Assembly: GCF_034676705.1 (NCBI RefSeq)
Contig: NZ_JAUCBS010000013.1
Span: 1,902,501 to 1,966,500, forward strand
Source: Gemmobacter sp.
GTDB taxonomy: Bacteria > Pseudomonadota > Alphaproteobacteria > Rhodobacterales > Rhodobacteraceae
DNA: 64,000 nucleotides
Direction of reading: 5' to 3'
The notes beneath the pieces were generated by a model, which was not told where the DNA came from, ran no database searches, and was given only the letters and a program-made list of their open reading frames with translations. Positions 16,025-24,888 of the stretch are shown piece after piece. The position numbers were made by a program, and so were the translations under genes. Position 1 is the first letter of the stretch. Each line of letters begins with the position of its first letter.

Positions 16025-16954
16025 TCAGGGCAGCACGGTCAGCCAGAACCACGCCGTCAGCATGGTGGCCCCGGTGGCCACCAGCACCGACGAGGCGACG
16101 ACGCGGCGCGCGACGCCATACATGTTGGCAAAGAGATAGGCGTTGATCCCCGGCGCCATGGCAGCCGTGATCACGGCAGACCGGAAGGCGGCGGTATCCA
16201 GCGCCAGGGCACGGCCAAGGCCCCAGGTCAGCGCCGGATGCACCACCAGCGAGATGGCGACGATCATCGCGATGGTGCGCATGTCGCCTTCGGGGCGATA
16301 GCGCCACAGCGTGCCGCCCAGCCCGAACAGCGCCGCCGGCAGGGCCGCGCGGGCCATCATGTCGGCGGCATCGCCGATCATCGGCGGCACGGTCAGGCCC
16401 GAGAGATTCACCGCGAATCCGGCAAGAATGGCCAGCACCATGGCATTGCGGAACATCGCCCGCAGGATGCGCGGCACCGCCTGGCGCAGCGACCGCCCGG
16501 CATTCAGCGCGATTTCCATCGCCGTGATGCCGATGCCATAGCACAGCGGCGAATGGATCGCGATGATGGCGATATTGCCGGCCAGCGCCTGCGCCCCCCA
16601 GGCGCGTTCGGTGATCGGTACGCCCAGCAGCAGCGAATTGGAAAACAGGCAGACGAACCCGATGGCGACCGCATCGGGCCAGGGCCGGGCAAAAACATGT
16701 CTGGCCCCCAGCAGGCCGGCCAGAAAGCAGATGATCGCGGCGGCGTAAAAGCTGATCAGCAGCGCCGGATCCAGCCCCTGCGACAGATCAAGGCGCGAGA
16801 TCGACTGGAACAGCAGGCAGGGAATCGCGAAATTCTGCGCAAAGCGCATCAGACCGTCGATCCAGCTGTCCTGGAACCAGCCGCGCCAGACGGCAAGATA
16901 GCCGAACCCCAGAACGAGGAAGACCGGCAGGACGACATCCAGAAGCGATCGCAT
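16025..16954 (-). CDS. AEC family transporter
   Basis: This 309-residue inner-membrane protein has about ten hydrophobic segments in two halves (for example LLDVVLPVFLVLGFGYLAVW, AAAIICFLAGLLGARHV, AIGFVCLFSNSLLLGVPITE and MVLAILAGFAVNLSGLTVPP). SNSLLLGVPITER and the second-half MAPGINAYLFANMYGV are typical of the auxin efflux carrier family, which in bacteria moves malate, malonate or other small acids. It is the last gene after the holB-tatD-MBL run on the same strand, about 40 bases downstream, so it may be co-transcribed. Substrate unknown. Confidence 0.85.
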   Translation of the reverse strand: MRSLLDVVLPVFLVLGFGYLAVWRGWFQDSWIDGLMRFAQNFAIPCLLFQSISRLDLSQGLDPALLISFYAAAIICFLAGLLGARHVFARPWPDAVAIGFVCLFSNSLLLGVPITERAWGAQALAGNIAIIAIHSPLCYGIGITAMEIALNAGRSLRQAVPRILRAMFRNAMVLAILAGFAVNLSGLTVPPMIGDAADMMARAALPAALFGLGGTLWRYRPEGDMRTIAMIVAISLVVHPALTWGLGRALALDTAAFRSAVITAAMAPGINAYLFANMYGVARRVVASSVLVATGATMLTAWFWLTVLP

Positions 16955-16994
16955 GGCAGGTGTCCGGGGGGCCGGGCAGCACTGCCCCCGGCAA

Positions 16995-17798
16995 TCAGGC
17001 GGCAGGCAGTTCCAGCACCATGCCATCATAGGCGGCGCTGACATGGGCGGGGGTCTCGGCTTCAACCACCGAATGGTCCAGGTCGATGTGCATGTTGGTC
17101 AGCACCGCGCGGGCAGGCCGGGCCCGGGCGATCCATTCCAGCGTCAGCGCCAGATGCGCGTGGGTCGGGTGCGGCGTGCGGCGCAGCGCATCGACCACCC
17201 ACAGGTCCAGCCCTGCCAGCGCGGGCCAGCTGTCCTCGGGGATCGCGACCACATCGGGCAGATAGGCCAGCCCGCCGATGCGGAAGCCCAGCGTATCCAT
17301 CGAGCCATGATCGGCCCGGAACGGCTGAAAGGGAATCGCCCCGCCTGCCCCCGAAATCTCGAACGCGCCGCGGATGGTGTGCAGGTTCAGGATCGGCGGA
17401 TAGGGGCTGCCCTCGGGCTGGACAAAGGCATAGCCAAAGCGCGACAGCAGCGCCTCTTGCGTCGGGCCGTCGGCCCAGACCGGCAGGCGGCCGCGCATGT
17501 TGAAGACGATCATGCGCAGATCGTCGATGCCATGCACATGGTCGGCGTGGGAATGGGTGTAGACCACCGCATCCAGCGTGCCGACCCCGGCATCCAGCAG
17601 CTGTTCGCGCATGTCGGGGGTGGTGTCGATCAGCACCCGGGTGATGCCGCGGGCAGAGACCCGTTCCACCAGCATGGAACAGCGGCGGCGGCGGTTCTTG
17701 GGATTTTCGGGGTCGCATTCGCCCCAGTGGCCGCCCAGCCGGGGCACCCCGCCCGAGGATCCGCAGCCCAGGATCGTATAGCGGAACGTATCGGTCAT
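16995..17798 (-). CDS. MBL-fold metal-dependent hydrolase (PhnP-like)
   Basis: This 267-residue metallo-beta-lactamase-fold protein has the zinc motif HSHADHVHGIDDLR and a glycine-rich start (YTILGCGSSGGVPRLGGHWG). The Cys-containing loop (ECDPENPKNRRRRCSML) is typical of the PhnP-like branch. A final histidine-rich region (NMHIDLDHSVVE) completes the site. PhnP hydrolyses cyclic phosphodiesters, but members linked to tatD, as here, have no proven substrate. Its ATG overlaps the tatD stop, so the two are translationally coupled. Confidence 0.85.
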   Translation of the reverse strand: MTDTFRYTILGCGSSGGVPRLGGHWGECDPENPKNRRRRCSMLVERVSARGITRVLIDTTPDMREQLLDAGVGTLDAVVYTHSHADHVHGIDDLRMIVFNMRGRLPVWADGPTQEALLSRFGYAFVQPEGSPYPPILNLHTIRGAFEISGAGGAIPFQPFRADHGSMDTLGFRIGGLAYLPDVVAIPEDSWPALAGLDLWVVDALRRTPHPTHAHLALTLEWIARARPARAVLTNMHIDLDHSVVEAETPAHVSAAYDGMVLELPAA

Positions 17799-18595
17799 GC
17801 TGCGTCGGCCCTGGCTGCGGCGCGGGTGAACAGCCGGTCGAAATTGGCCGATGTCGCGGCGGCGAAGTCGGCATAGCTCAGGCCAAAGATCTCGGCCCCG
17901 ACCTTCGCGGTATGCGCGGCATAGGCCGGTTCGTTGCGCTTGCCCCGGAAGGGCGGCGGCGCCAGATAGGGGCTGTCGGTTTCCACAAGGATGCGGTCCA
18001 GCGGGGCGGCGGCAAAGATCGCGCGCAGGTCGTGGCTTTTCGGGAAGGCCGCGATCCCCGACATCGACAGGTAGAACCCCAGATCCAGCGCCGCGCGCGC
18101 CAGCCCGGCGCCCGAGGAAAAGCAGTGCATGACGCAGGCATAGGGCGCCGCGCGATAGCCTTCGGTCAGGATGCGGGCCATGTCGTCATCGGCATCGCGG
18201 GCATGGATGATCAGCGGCAGGCCGGTGATCTGCGCCGCCTCGATATGCAGGCGCAGGCTGGCCTGCTGGGCATCCTTGCTGTCGGGGGTATAGTGATAGT
18301 CCAGTCCGGTCTCGCCGATGCCGACCATCTTTGGGTGGCGCGCGACGGCCAGCAGCTGATCCAGGCTCAGCGGCACCTCTTTGCCCACGCTCATCGGATG
18401 CAGGCCAAAGGTGAAGAACACACCCTCATGCGTTTCGGCCAGGGCGCGGGCCTTGGGTTCGTTGGCGATGCGGGTGCAGATATGCACCATGCGGGTGACC
18501 CCGGCGGCCCGGGCGCGGGCGATGATCGCCTCGACCTCGCCATCGAAATCGGGAAAGTCGAGGTGGCAGTGGCTGTCCACGATCTCTGGTGTCAT
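17795..18595 (-). CDS. tatD: TatD family metal-dependent hydrolase
   Basis: This 266-residue TIM-barrel metallohydrolase of the TatD DNase family has metal ligands at the start (IVDSHCHLDFPDFDGE), Glu in GIGETGLDYHY, LIIHARDADDDMARIL, YACVMHCFSSGAGLARAAL and the C-terminal VETDSPYLAPPPFRGKRNEP. TatD proteins act as Mg-dependent 3'-5' exonucleases or tRNA deacylases. The order holB-tatD-MBL is common in alphaproteobacteria. It overlaps holB and the MBL gene by four bases each. Confidence 0.9.
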   Translation of the reverse strand: MTPEIVDSHCHLDFPDFDGEVEAIIARARAAGVTRMVHICTRIANEPKARALAETHEGVFFTFGLHPMSVGKEVPLSLDQLLAVARHPKMVGIGETGLDYHYTPDSKDAQQASLRLHIEAAQITGLPLIIHARDADDDMARILTEGYRAAPYACVMHCFSSGAGLARAALDLGFYLSMSGIAAFPKSHDLRAIFAAAPLDRILVETDSPYLAPPPFRGKRNEPAYAAHTAKVGAEIFGLSYADFAAATSANFDRLFTRAAARADAA

Positions 18596-19722
18596 GTCCG
18601 TGCCCCCCGCGCCGCGGCGTCGATCCTCAGGAGCATATCCAACACCAGCGCGGCAGGGTCAAGGTTGACCGCCCGGCCCCGGCGTGCGCGCAGGCCCAGC
18701 GTCTGGGCAAGGTCGGCCCATAGGCGGGCTGCCTGCGGATCGGGCGCCAGACGGGCGATCAGGGCGGATTCGCCGGGCGCCGCCTCGGGCGGGATCAGGC
18801 CGGTGGCGCCGGCCCGCGCGGTGCGGGCCAGGAACAGGTCGATCAGTTCCAGCAGCAGGTCGAACCGCCCTTCGGCCCCGCGCCCGGCCGTCATCTCGGC
18901 CAGTTGCGCCGCGCGCGGGCGGTCCAGCCGGGGCAGCGTGGTGAACAGATCGACCAGCCGGGCATAGAGGCCCAAGCCATCCAGCCCGTCGATGCGCATG
19001 GCGGCACCGACCGATCCACCCGAAAGCTGCGCCATGGCCTGCGGGTTTTCCACCATGGCCCCCGCCGCCTGCAACGCCTGCGCCATGTCGGGCGGCGACA
19101 GCGGTTGTAGCGCCAGCACCCGGCAGCGCGAGCGGATGGTGGGCAGCAGCCGCGCCGGCTGGTGCGAGATCAGCAGCATCGTCACCCCTTCGGGCGGTTC
19201 CTCCAGCAGCTTCAGCAGCGCATTGGCGGCGGCGGTGTTCAATTCGTCCGCCGCATCGACAATCGCGACCCGGCGCCCGCCATCGGCAGCGGACAGCGCG
19301 AAGAAGGATTTCATCTTGCGCACCTCGCCCACGGTGATGTCGCGGGTCAGCGCATCGCCCTTGTCGTTGAGGCCGCGGCGCAGCAGGAACAGCCGGGGTT
19401 CCGACAGCGCCCGGATGCGGCGCGCGACCGGATCGTCCTCGGAAATCTCCAGGCTGCGGGGGGGGGCGGGGGCGAAGAAGCCGCCGGTATCCGGCGGCGT
19501 GGCCAGCAGAAAGCGCGCGATGCGCCAGGCCAGCGTCGCCTTGCCCACGCCCCTTGGCCCGGTCAGCAGCCAGCCATGGTGCAGCCGGCCGGAATTGAAG
19601 GCATCGAGGAACGCGGCTTCTGCCCGGTCCTGGCCCAGCAGCCAGCGGGTATCGCGCGGGTGGGGGGCACCTTCGGCGCGGTCGGGTTCGGGAAGGGGGT
19701 CGGAGTCGGGGGATTTCGCCAT
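18592..19722 (-). CDS. holB: DNA polymerase III subunit delta'
   Basis: This 376-residue clamp-loader subunit has the AAA+ pieces LTGPRGVGKATLAWRIARFL (Walker A-like), VRKMKSFFALSAADGGRRVA and IVDAADELNTAAANALLKLL with EEPPEG (Walker B and the sensor region), and TIRSRCRVLALQPL. It helps load the beta clamp during replication. The start at 19,722 (MAKSPDSDPLPEPDR) precedes the conserved GQDRAEAAFLDAFNSGRLHH. The gene often follows tmk, but no tmk is present here; upstream is an intergenic repeat and a divergent gene. Confidence 0.9.
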   Translation of the reverse strand: MAKSPDSDPLPEPDRAEGAPHPRDTRWLLGQDRAEAAFLDAFNSGRLHHGWLLTGPRGVGKATLAWRIARFLLATPPDTGGFFAPAPPRSLEISEDDPVARRIRALSEPRLFLLRRGLNDKGDALTRDITVGEVRKMKSFFALSAADGGRRVAIVDAADELNTAAANALLKLLEEPPEGVTMLLISHQPARLLPTIRSRCRVLALQPLSPPDMAQALQAAGAMVENPQAMAQLSGGSVGAAMRIDGLDGLGLYARLVDLFTTLPRLDRPRAAQLAEMTAGRGAEGRFDLLLELIDLFLARTARAGATGLIPPEAAPGESALIARLAPDPQAARLWADLAQTLGLRARRGRAVNLDPAALVLDMLLRIDAAARGART

Positions 19723-19846
19723 CGCCGCCACTATGCCGGTTTGACCGCGAAGGGCAACGGGGGACGGCGGTGGTCCGGGGCATCGAGCCCCGGACCACCG
19801 CCATGGGCACCCGGCCGGGCAGCGTTGCGCATGGGCGAAGCGGCGG

Positions 19847-19880
19847 AGCCTCCGGCGGGGGTATTTGGGGCAAGATGATG
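19847..19880 (+). repeat. Dispersed intergenic repeat, copy E
   Basis: The unit reads GAGCCTCCGGCGGGGGTATT followed by TGGGGCAAGATGATG. It shares CCTCCGGCGGGGGTATTTGG with the copy at 15,977. It lies in the divergent gap between holB and the complex I subunit gene. Confidence 0.6.
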
Positions 19881-19959
19881 GGGCCGCCACCGCGCCGGGG
19901 CCTTGCGTCGCTGGCGGCGTTCTGCCAGAACCGGACCGCAAAGCCACGGGGAGAGTTCC

Positions 19960-20271
19960 ATGCGCGCCCGCATCTATCAGCCCGCCCGCAACGCCATGCA
20001 GTCCGGCATGGGCAAGACCCATGACTGGGTTCTGGAATTCGCCCCCGCCTCGGCCCGCGAGATCGACCCGCTGATGGGCTGGACCTCGTCGGGCGATACC
20101 CAGCGGCAGGTGCGCCTGCGCTTTGCGACCCGCGAGGCGGCCGAGGAATATGCCAAGGCCAAGGGGATCGAGGTTCAGGTGACCGAGGCCAACAAGCGCG
20201 CCCCGAACATCCGCCCCGCCGGCTATGGCGAGAATTTCGCGACCAACCGCCGCGGCGCCTGGACGCACTGA
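19960..20271 (+). CDS. NADH dehydrogenase accessory subunit (NDUFS4-like, ETC complex I family)
   Basis: This 103-residue protein resembles the 18-kDa (NDUFS4) accessory subunit of complex I, which alphaproteobacteria share with mitochondria. Characteristic stretches are ARIYQPARNAMQSGMGKTHDW, the central DPLMGWTSSGDTQRQVRLRF, the helix ATREAAEEYAKAKGIEVQV and the C-terminal PAGYGENFATNRRGAWTH. It is expected to stabilise the peripheral arm of complex I at the inner membrane. A GGGGAGAG ribosome site lies just before the ATG. It is unlinked to the nuo operon. Confidence 0.85.
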   Translation: MRARIYQPARNAMQSGMGKTHDWVLEFAPASAREIDPLMGWTSSGDTQRQVRLRFATREAAEEYAKAKGIEVQVTEANKRAPNIRPAGYGENFATNRRGAWTH

Positions 20272-20318
20272 GCGCGTCTGGCCGGACCTGTCTCGCGGCG
20301 CCCGGCCGGGCCCGGGCT

Positions 20319-21026
20319 TCAGCCCTGACGGGGCGTGGTCCAGCGGGCCTCGTTCGCCTCTATCGCGGCGATGCGGTCGGCGGTTTTCGGGTGGCTCAGC
20401 AGCCAGGCGGGGGCGGCGGCCAGGTTGCTGCGAGTCAGCGCATCCAGCTTGCGGAACAGCGATTTCTGCGGGCCGGTGCCGATGCCCGTCTTCATCAGCA
20501 GGGCCGAGGCCCAGGCGTCTGCTTCATATTCGTCGCGTCGTGACAGGCGGGCGGCCAGGATCGCGGTGATGAAATTCGCCAGCCACACCGCCAGCAGCGG
20601 CCCCACCACCGGAACCGCCCGCAGGATCAGCGCCACCAGCGAGACGAAGACGGCATTCTGCCCGGAAAAGTCGATCATCCGCCGCCGGGTATGGCCAAGC
20701 GCGACATGGCCCAGTTCATGGGCGATCACGCTGGCCAGTTCTTCGGCCGTCACCTCGCCCCGCCGATAGGTCTGGTAAAAGCCGCGGGTCAGGAAGATGC
20801 GGCCATCAGGTGCGGCAAGGCCGTTCACCGGCTCGATCTCGTAGATCGAGACGGGCACGCGGGGCACATCCAGCGCCCGGGCCATGCGGGCGGTCAGTTC
20901 CTCCAGCCCGGGATCGCGCAGGGGGGTGGATTGCTGGTCCAGCACGCGCCGGGTGCGCCAGGCCGAAAACAGATACAGCGCGACGGCATAGGCGATGGCC
21001 AGCAGGATGGGGGCGAACTTGATCAT
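20319..21026 (-). CDS. M48 family metalloprotease
   Basis: This 235-residue membrane-bound zinc protease starts with a hydrophobic anchor (MIKFAPILLAIAYAVALYLF). It has the HExxH site in VIAHELGHVALGHTRRR, a second membrane hairpin (NAVFVSLVALILRAVPVVGP...LLAVWLANFITAIL) and the third zinc ligand region RRDEYEADAWASALL. LLSHPKTADRIAAIE closes the M48 domain. Related HtpX/Oma1-type enzymes degrade damaged membrane proteins. The start at 21,026 follows no strong ribosome site. Confidence 0.85.
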   Translation of the reverse strand: MIKFAPILLAIAYAVALYLFSAWRTRRVLDQQSTPLRDPGLEELTARMARALDVPRVPVSIYEIEPVNGLAAPDGRIFLTRGFYQTYRRGEVTAEELASVIAHELGHVALGHTRRRMIDFSGQNAVFVSLVALILRAVPVVGPLLAVWLANFITAILAARLSRRDEYEADAWASALLMKTGIGTGPQKSLFRKLDALTRSNLAAAPAWLLSHPKTADRIAAIEANEARWTTPRQG

Positions 21027-21116
21027 GCCGGCAAGATGGGGGCAGGGCAGGGCCAAGTCAAACCCGCTTGCATCCGCAGTCGGCCCGGGGTTGATACAAA
21101 CCCGAAGGAGACCGCG

Positions 21117-21752
21117 ATGACCGACATGTCCGCCACCCCCGATGCCGTTCAGGCGCTGTTCACCCGGCCCGAGGGCTATGTGTTCGCCCGCTGGGGGCGG
21201 CCCATCGTGCCGGTCGTCTTCGGGGTGGATGATGCGACGCTGGCGGTGGTCAAGGGCGGCATCGAGGCGGTGGTGGCGCTGGCCGGTCACAGGATGGCCG
21301 AGCATGACCCGGAACTGGGCGCCAATGTGATGGTGTTTTTCTGCCGCGACTGGGATGACCTGACCGGGGTTCCCAACCTGGACCGGCTGATCGACGGGCT
21401 GGGCCCGCTGGTCGCGCGGTTGCAGGCGCAGGGGGCGAACCAGTATCGCATGTTCCGCTTTGACGCGGCCGGCGCGATCCGGGCGGCCTTTGTGTTCCTG
21501 CGGATGGATCCCGGCATGGCCGAGGTGCCGGCCGAGGTGCTGGCGCTGGACCAGGCGGTGCGGCTGATCTGCCTGTGGGCCGATGGCGCCTTTCCGCAGG
21601 GCGTGCTGGTGCAGGCGGGCGGGCATGCGGTGCTGCACCCGCAGGTCGGCGCGGTGATCCGCGCGGCCTATGACCCGGTGCTGCCGGCCGCCACGCGCGA
21701 TGCCAGCCATGCGCTGCGGCTGTTCGCCCGGCTGCCGTCGGCGCAGGGCTGA
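21117..21752 (+). CDS. Conserved protein of unknown function
   Basis: This 211-residue cytoplasmic-looking protein has a good GAAGGAG ribosome site. Notable stretches are PEGYVFARWGRPIVPVVFGV, DDATLAVVKGGIEAVVALAG, VMVFFCRDWDDLTGVPNLDR and LDQAVRLICLWADGAFPQG. No signal peptide, membrane segment or catalytic motif is apparent. The base composition matches its chromosomal neighbours, so it is probably a lineage-conserved gene and not acquired. No function is assigned. Confidence 0.65.
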   Translation: MTDMSATPDAVQALFTRPEGYVFARWGRPIVPVVFGVDDATLAVVKGGIEAVVALAGHRMAEHDPELGANVMVFFCRDWDDLTGVPNLDRLIDGLGPLVARLQAQGANQYRMFRFDAAGAIRAAFVFLRMDPGMAEVPAEVLALDQAVRLICLWADGAFPQGVLVQAGGHAVLHPQVGAVIRAAYDPVLPAATRDASHALRLFARLPSAQG

Positions 21753-21758
21753 CCCCGC

Positions 21759-23064
21759 CTAGCGCGCGGCAAGAACGCGGTCGATGGCGGCCAGCGTCCG
21801 CAGGCTGGCGCCCCCGTGTTCGGCCAGAAAGGCCGCGATGGCGGTGCTGTTGTCGGCAGGCGGTTCGTCCAGCGCGGCGATCAGCGCCGCCTCGTCGGGC
21901 AGGCTGCGGGCGATGCCGGCGGCGGCCGCCTCGGCAAAGGGGTATTCGATGGTCCAGACATGCGGGCCGGTCAGCACGGGTTTGCCCAGCATCAGCGCTT
22001 CGATGATGTTGTGGGCGCCGCGCGGGGTGAAGCCGCCGCCGACGATCACCCGGTCCGACAGGCCAAGGTAAAAGAACATCTCGCCCAGGCTGTCGCCCAG
22101 CAGGACATCGACGTCTGGCAGGGGGCCGGTCGCGGCCAGGCCCGCGTCCAGAAATCTGGCTGCGGCGCACGACCGTCAGCCCGGTGGCGCGCAGGCCGGC
22201 GTCCACGGCATCGAACCGTTCCGGGGCGCGCGGGACATAGACGAACAGCGGTGGCCGCCGGCCGGGCGCCGGCGCCTTGGCGCGGGTCCGGGCGATGACA
22301 CGGGCGAACAGCGCCTCTTCGCCCTCGACCCCGCTGGCGATGGTGATGACCTCGCGCTGCGCGGACAGGACGGGGCGCAGCGCGCGGGCGGCGGCCAGGT
22401 CGGCGGCCGGCACCGGCTGGTCAAAGCGCAGTTCGCCGGTGACCGAGACATTGGCCAGCCCGATCGCGACGAAGCGTTGCGCCTGAAGGCCGGATTTGAC
22501 AAAAGCGCCGGCCAGCCCGCGGATGACCCGCTGGCGCAGCCGCAGGCCGCGGCTGTCGCGGGCCAGCGGACGGGTGCCGTAGAGGCCGTTGCACAGGAAC
22601 AGCGGCACCCCGGCAGCACGGGTGGCAAAGATCATCGCGGGCCAGATCTCCACCTCCAGCGTCAGGCCGATGCGGGGGCGGCAGGCGGCCAGAAAGCGGC
22701 GATGGCACCAGCCCATGTCGAAGGGCACCCAGACCACGGTGATCTGGCCCGAGGCGATTTCCGGCCCGAACAGCCGGGCCGATTCCCGCCGCCCGGCCGG
22801 GGTGAAATGGGTCAGCACCAGCCGCTCTCCGCGGTCGAGCAGCGCCCGGATCAGCCCGATGGCCGAGCGTGTTTCGCCCAGGCTGACGACATGCAGCCAG
22901 ATCACGCCTTGCGGCAGGGGCCGGCCATAAAAGCCGAAGCGTTCGGCAAGATGGCTGCGATAGTCCGGGTCGCGCCGGCCGCGCCGCCACAGATAGACCA
23001 GCACCACCGGCAGCAGCACCGCCCAGGCCAGACGATAGACGATCAGGAACAGGCGCAGGATCAT
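21759..23064 (-). pseudogene. Second WaaA/GT30-family glycosyltransferase, one-base frameshift
   Basis: The frame from the ATG at 23,064 (MILRLFLIVYRLAWAVLLPV) encodes a GT30 (Kdo transferase-like) protein with VIWLHVVSLGETRSAIGLIR and LTLEVEIWPAMIFATRAAG. Near 22,151-22,156, after VVRRSQI, the homology moves to another frame: DVDVLLGDSLGEMFFYLGLS, then VIVGGGFTPRGAHNIIEALM and LGKPVLTGPHVWTIEYPF, to the stop at 21,759. The span is 1,306 bases, one more than a multiple of three, so one extra base in a TTT run explains it. It overlaps the intact waaA stop by ATGA. It could be a true recent pseudogene or a sequencing error. Confidence 0.75.
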
Positions 23065-24341
23065 CGGGGGGCTCCGATCAGCGACAGCAGGTCGCGGGCA
23101 AGGATGGTCAGATCGGCCCGCGCGGCATCCACAAGCGCGCTGGCCCGCTGCGCGACATCCGGGGTGCCGCCGGCGCGGATGGTGTCGGCCAGCGCATTGG
23201 CGCTGTCGGGGCCGGCGGGGATGCGGCCTGCCAGCCCCAGTTCGGCCAGTTCGGTATAATCCGACCGGAAATTTGCGGTGTCGGGGCCGGACACCACCGG
23301 CAGGCCCAGGCAGATCGCCTCCCACGGGTTGTGCCCGCCAAGGCCCCCGAAGGAACCGCCGACAAAGGCGGTCTGTGCCAGCCGATACCACAGGCCCAGT
23401 TCGCCAAAGCTGTCCGCCAGCAGCACCGCCGTATCGGCGCCCGGCATTTCGCCCCGGCTGCGTTGCGCAACCGGCAGCCCGGCGGCGTGCAGGGCGTCCC
23501 GGATCCCGGCCGCGCGTGCCGGCAGGCGCGGGGTCAGGATCAACAGGCGCGCCGGATCCTCGGCATGCAGCCGGGCCTGGGCGGCGATCACCACATCCTC
23601 GTCCGCCGCATGGGTCGAGGCGGCGACCCAGACCCGCCGCCCGGCCAGCGCCGCGCGCAGGGCTGCCAGCGCGGCAGGATCGGCGCCAAGCGGGGGGGCC
23701 GCGGGTTTCAGCGACCGCATTTGCCGGACCTGCGCTGCACCCAGCTGGCGCAGATGGCCGGCGCTTTCGGCATCCTGCGCGGTGATCAGGGCAAAGCGGC
23801 GCAGCAGGTCGCGGTACAGTCCCGCCAGCCGGCGGCGGTTGTCATAGGCGGCAGCATTCATCCGGGCATTTACATAGGCCAGCGGAATGCCGCGCGCGGC
23901 CGTATCGCGGATGGCGCCGGGCCACAGATCCTGTTCCGACCAGACCGACAGGTCGGGCCGCCAGTGATCCAGAAAGCCGCGCAGGAAATCCGGACCGTCC
24001 AGCGGCAACATCTGGTGACGGGTATCGGGGGGCAGGTTGCCGCCGATCACCTGCGCCGATGACCGCGCCGTCGAGGTCAGCAGAAAGTTCAGCCCCGGAT
24101 GCACCGCCTGCATGGCACCGATCAGCGGGCGCAGGGCCATGACCTCGCCCAGACCCACGGCATGGATCCAGATCAGCCGCCCCTCCGGGCGTGGCAGGCT
24201 GGGTCGGCCCAGCTTTTCCCCCAGGCGGGCGGGGTCTTCCTTGCCCTGCCGCAGGCGGCGGCGCAGCACGGCGCGCATCAGCGGTTGCAAGGCCGGGCGC
24301 AGGGCCAGATAGGCGCGGGTCTGCCAGCCGTCGCTGCTCAT
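23061..24341 (-). CDS. waaA: 3-deoxy-D-manno-octulosonic acid transferase (WaaA)
   Basis: WaaA transfers Kdo from CMP-Kdo to lipid IVA at the inner membrane. This 426-residue protein keeps the typical order: GKEDPARLGEKLGRPSLPRP, LIWIHAVGLGEVMALRPLIG (with the catalytic-type Glu), FLDHWRPDLSVWSEQDLWPG, GIPLAYVNARMN, RVWVAASTHAADEDV, ADSFGELGLWYRLAQTAFVG and GGLGGHNPWEAICLGLPVVS. In most WaaA proteins the loop reads ASVGE; here it is AVGLGE. The start at 24,341 (MSSDGWQTRAYLALRP) is the only reasonable ATG before the conserved part. The next gene is a frameshifted paralogue. Confidence 0.85.
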   Translation of the reverse strand: MSSDGWQTRAYLALRPALQPLMRAVLRRRLRQGKEDPARLGEKLGRPSLPRPEGRLIWIHAVGLGEVMALRPLIGAMQAVHPGLNFLLTSTARSSAQVIGGNLPPDTRHQMLPLDGPDFLRGFLDHWRPDLSVWSEQDLWPGAIRDTAARGIPLAYVNARMNAAAYDNRRRLAGLYRDLLRRFALITAQDAESAGHLRQLGAAQVRQMRSLKPAAPPLGADPAALAALRAALAGRRVWVAASTHAADEDVVIAAQARLHAEDPARLLILTPRLPARAAGIRDALHAAGLPVAQRSRGEMPGADTAVLLADSFGELGLWYRLAQTAFVGGSFGGLGGHNPWEAICLGLPVVSGPDTANFRSDYTELAELGLAGRIPAGPDSANALADTIRAGGTPDVAQRASALVDAARADLTILARDLLSLIGAPR

Positions 24342-24479
24342 GCGCGGGGCCCGCCCGTTCGGTGCGGACATGGGCCCGTGCCCGCCGCCCGCCCGTGCGG
24401 ATCGCGGGTATCCAGCCGGGGGCCGATCAGGGGCCAGCGGTCGGGCACCACCGCAGGGCCGATGCGGTGATGCGCCGGA

Positions 24480-24607
24480 CGATGGCCCGGCTGGCCCGGA
24501 ATATTCCAGGATCTCCACGCCTTGCGGCGGGGGAACCGGCGGGTCGCCAACGGGCGGACGCAGTGATACATCACCATCGTCAGCAGCGGGGCTGCGGAAT
24601 TGGTCAC
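24480..24607 (-). pseudogene. Possible polysaccharide deacetylase N-terminal remnant
   Basis: From a GTG at 24,607 the minus strand reads VTNSAAPLLTMVMYHCVRPL ATRRFPRRK, close to the usual opening of polysaccharide deacetylases (MVMYHYVRP...RFPxxKG). After about 30 codons the similarity appears to shift frame (GVEILEY in the next frame) and then fades before the waaA start. The rest of the enzyme is absent. The call is based on one short motif and remains tentative. Confidence 0.35.
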
Positions 24608-24755
24608 GCGGGGGCGCCTCCTGATCGCGTCAGATCGGGTGTCGCTCATACCAATTCGGCGCCGGACGGTCGAGGTGCTTGGTCGGCCCCTGGCATGATC
24701 CGCCGCCCGAAGGTGTCCTGCGCAGGGTGCCTGTGCCGGATCGGCCAGCAATGCG

Positions 24756-24784
24756 TTGACAGCACTGGGAAAAGATGACTGTCT
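24756..24784 (+). promoter_or_regulatory. Candidate original promoter of ybgC, now orphaned
   Basis: TTGACA (24,756-24,761) is followed after 17 bases by CTGTCT, a weak -10 element, 36 bases before the original ybgC start codon. After the island integrated it would transcribe only the 22-codon ybgC fragment and run into the island. Confidence 0.3.
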
Positions 24785-24819
24785 TGCCGGATCCGCCATC
24801 CTTGCGAGATCGAACCCCC

Positions 24820-24888
24820 ATGCATCGCCTGCCTGTCCGCGTCTATTACGAGGATACCGAAGAATTCCATAAATCTGAATTTTTGTAA
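24820..24888 (+). pseudogene. ybgC: Orphan 5' fragment of ybgC cut off by the island
   Basis: An ATG at 24,820 opens MHRLPVRVYYEDTEEFHKSE and stops after 22 residues. The first 14 residues match, position for position except at residues 4-6, the start of the intact thioesterase gene at the other end of the island (MHRFQIRVYYEDTDLAG). The match ends exactly where the 23-bp direct repeat ends. This is the native ybgC start, separated from its body by about 31.5 kb. A normal-looking chromosomal leader precedes it. Confidence 0.85.
24838..24860. repeat. attL core: left 23-bp direct repeat of the island
   Basis: The 23 bases starting CGCGTCTATTACGAGGATAC and ending CGA are repeated exactly at 56,330-56,352. 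They encode RVYYEDT and the following partial codon of ybgC. The bases on both sides differ between the copies, so this is the full identity block. Confidence 0.9.

Noticed and set aside
24820..24860. tRNA gene as the island attachment site
   Set aside because: The repeat is coding sequence of ybgC (RVYYEDT) and no cloverleaf can be formed at either end.
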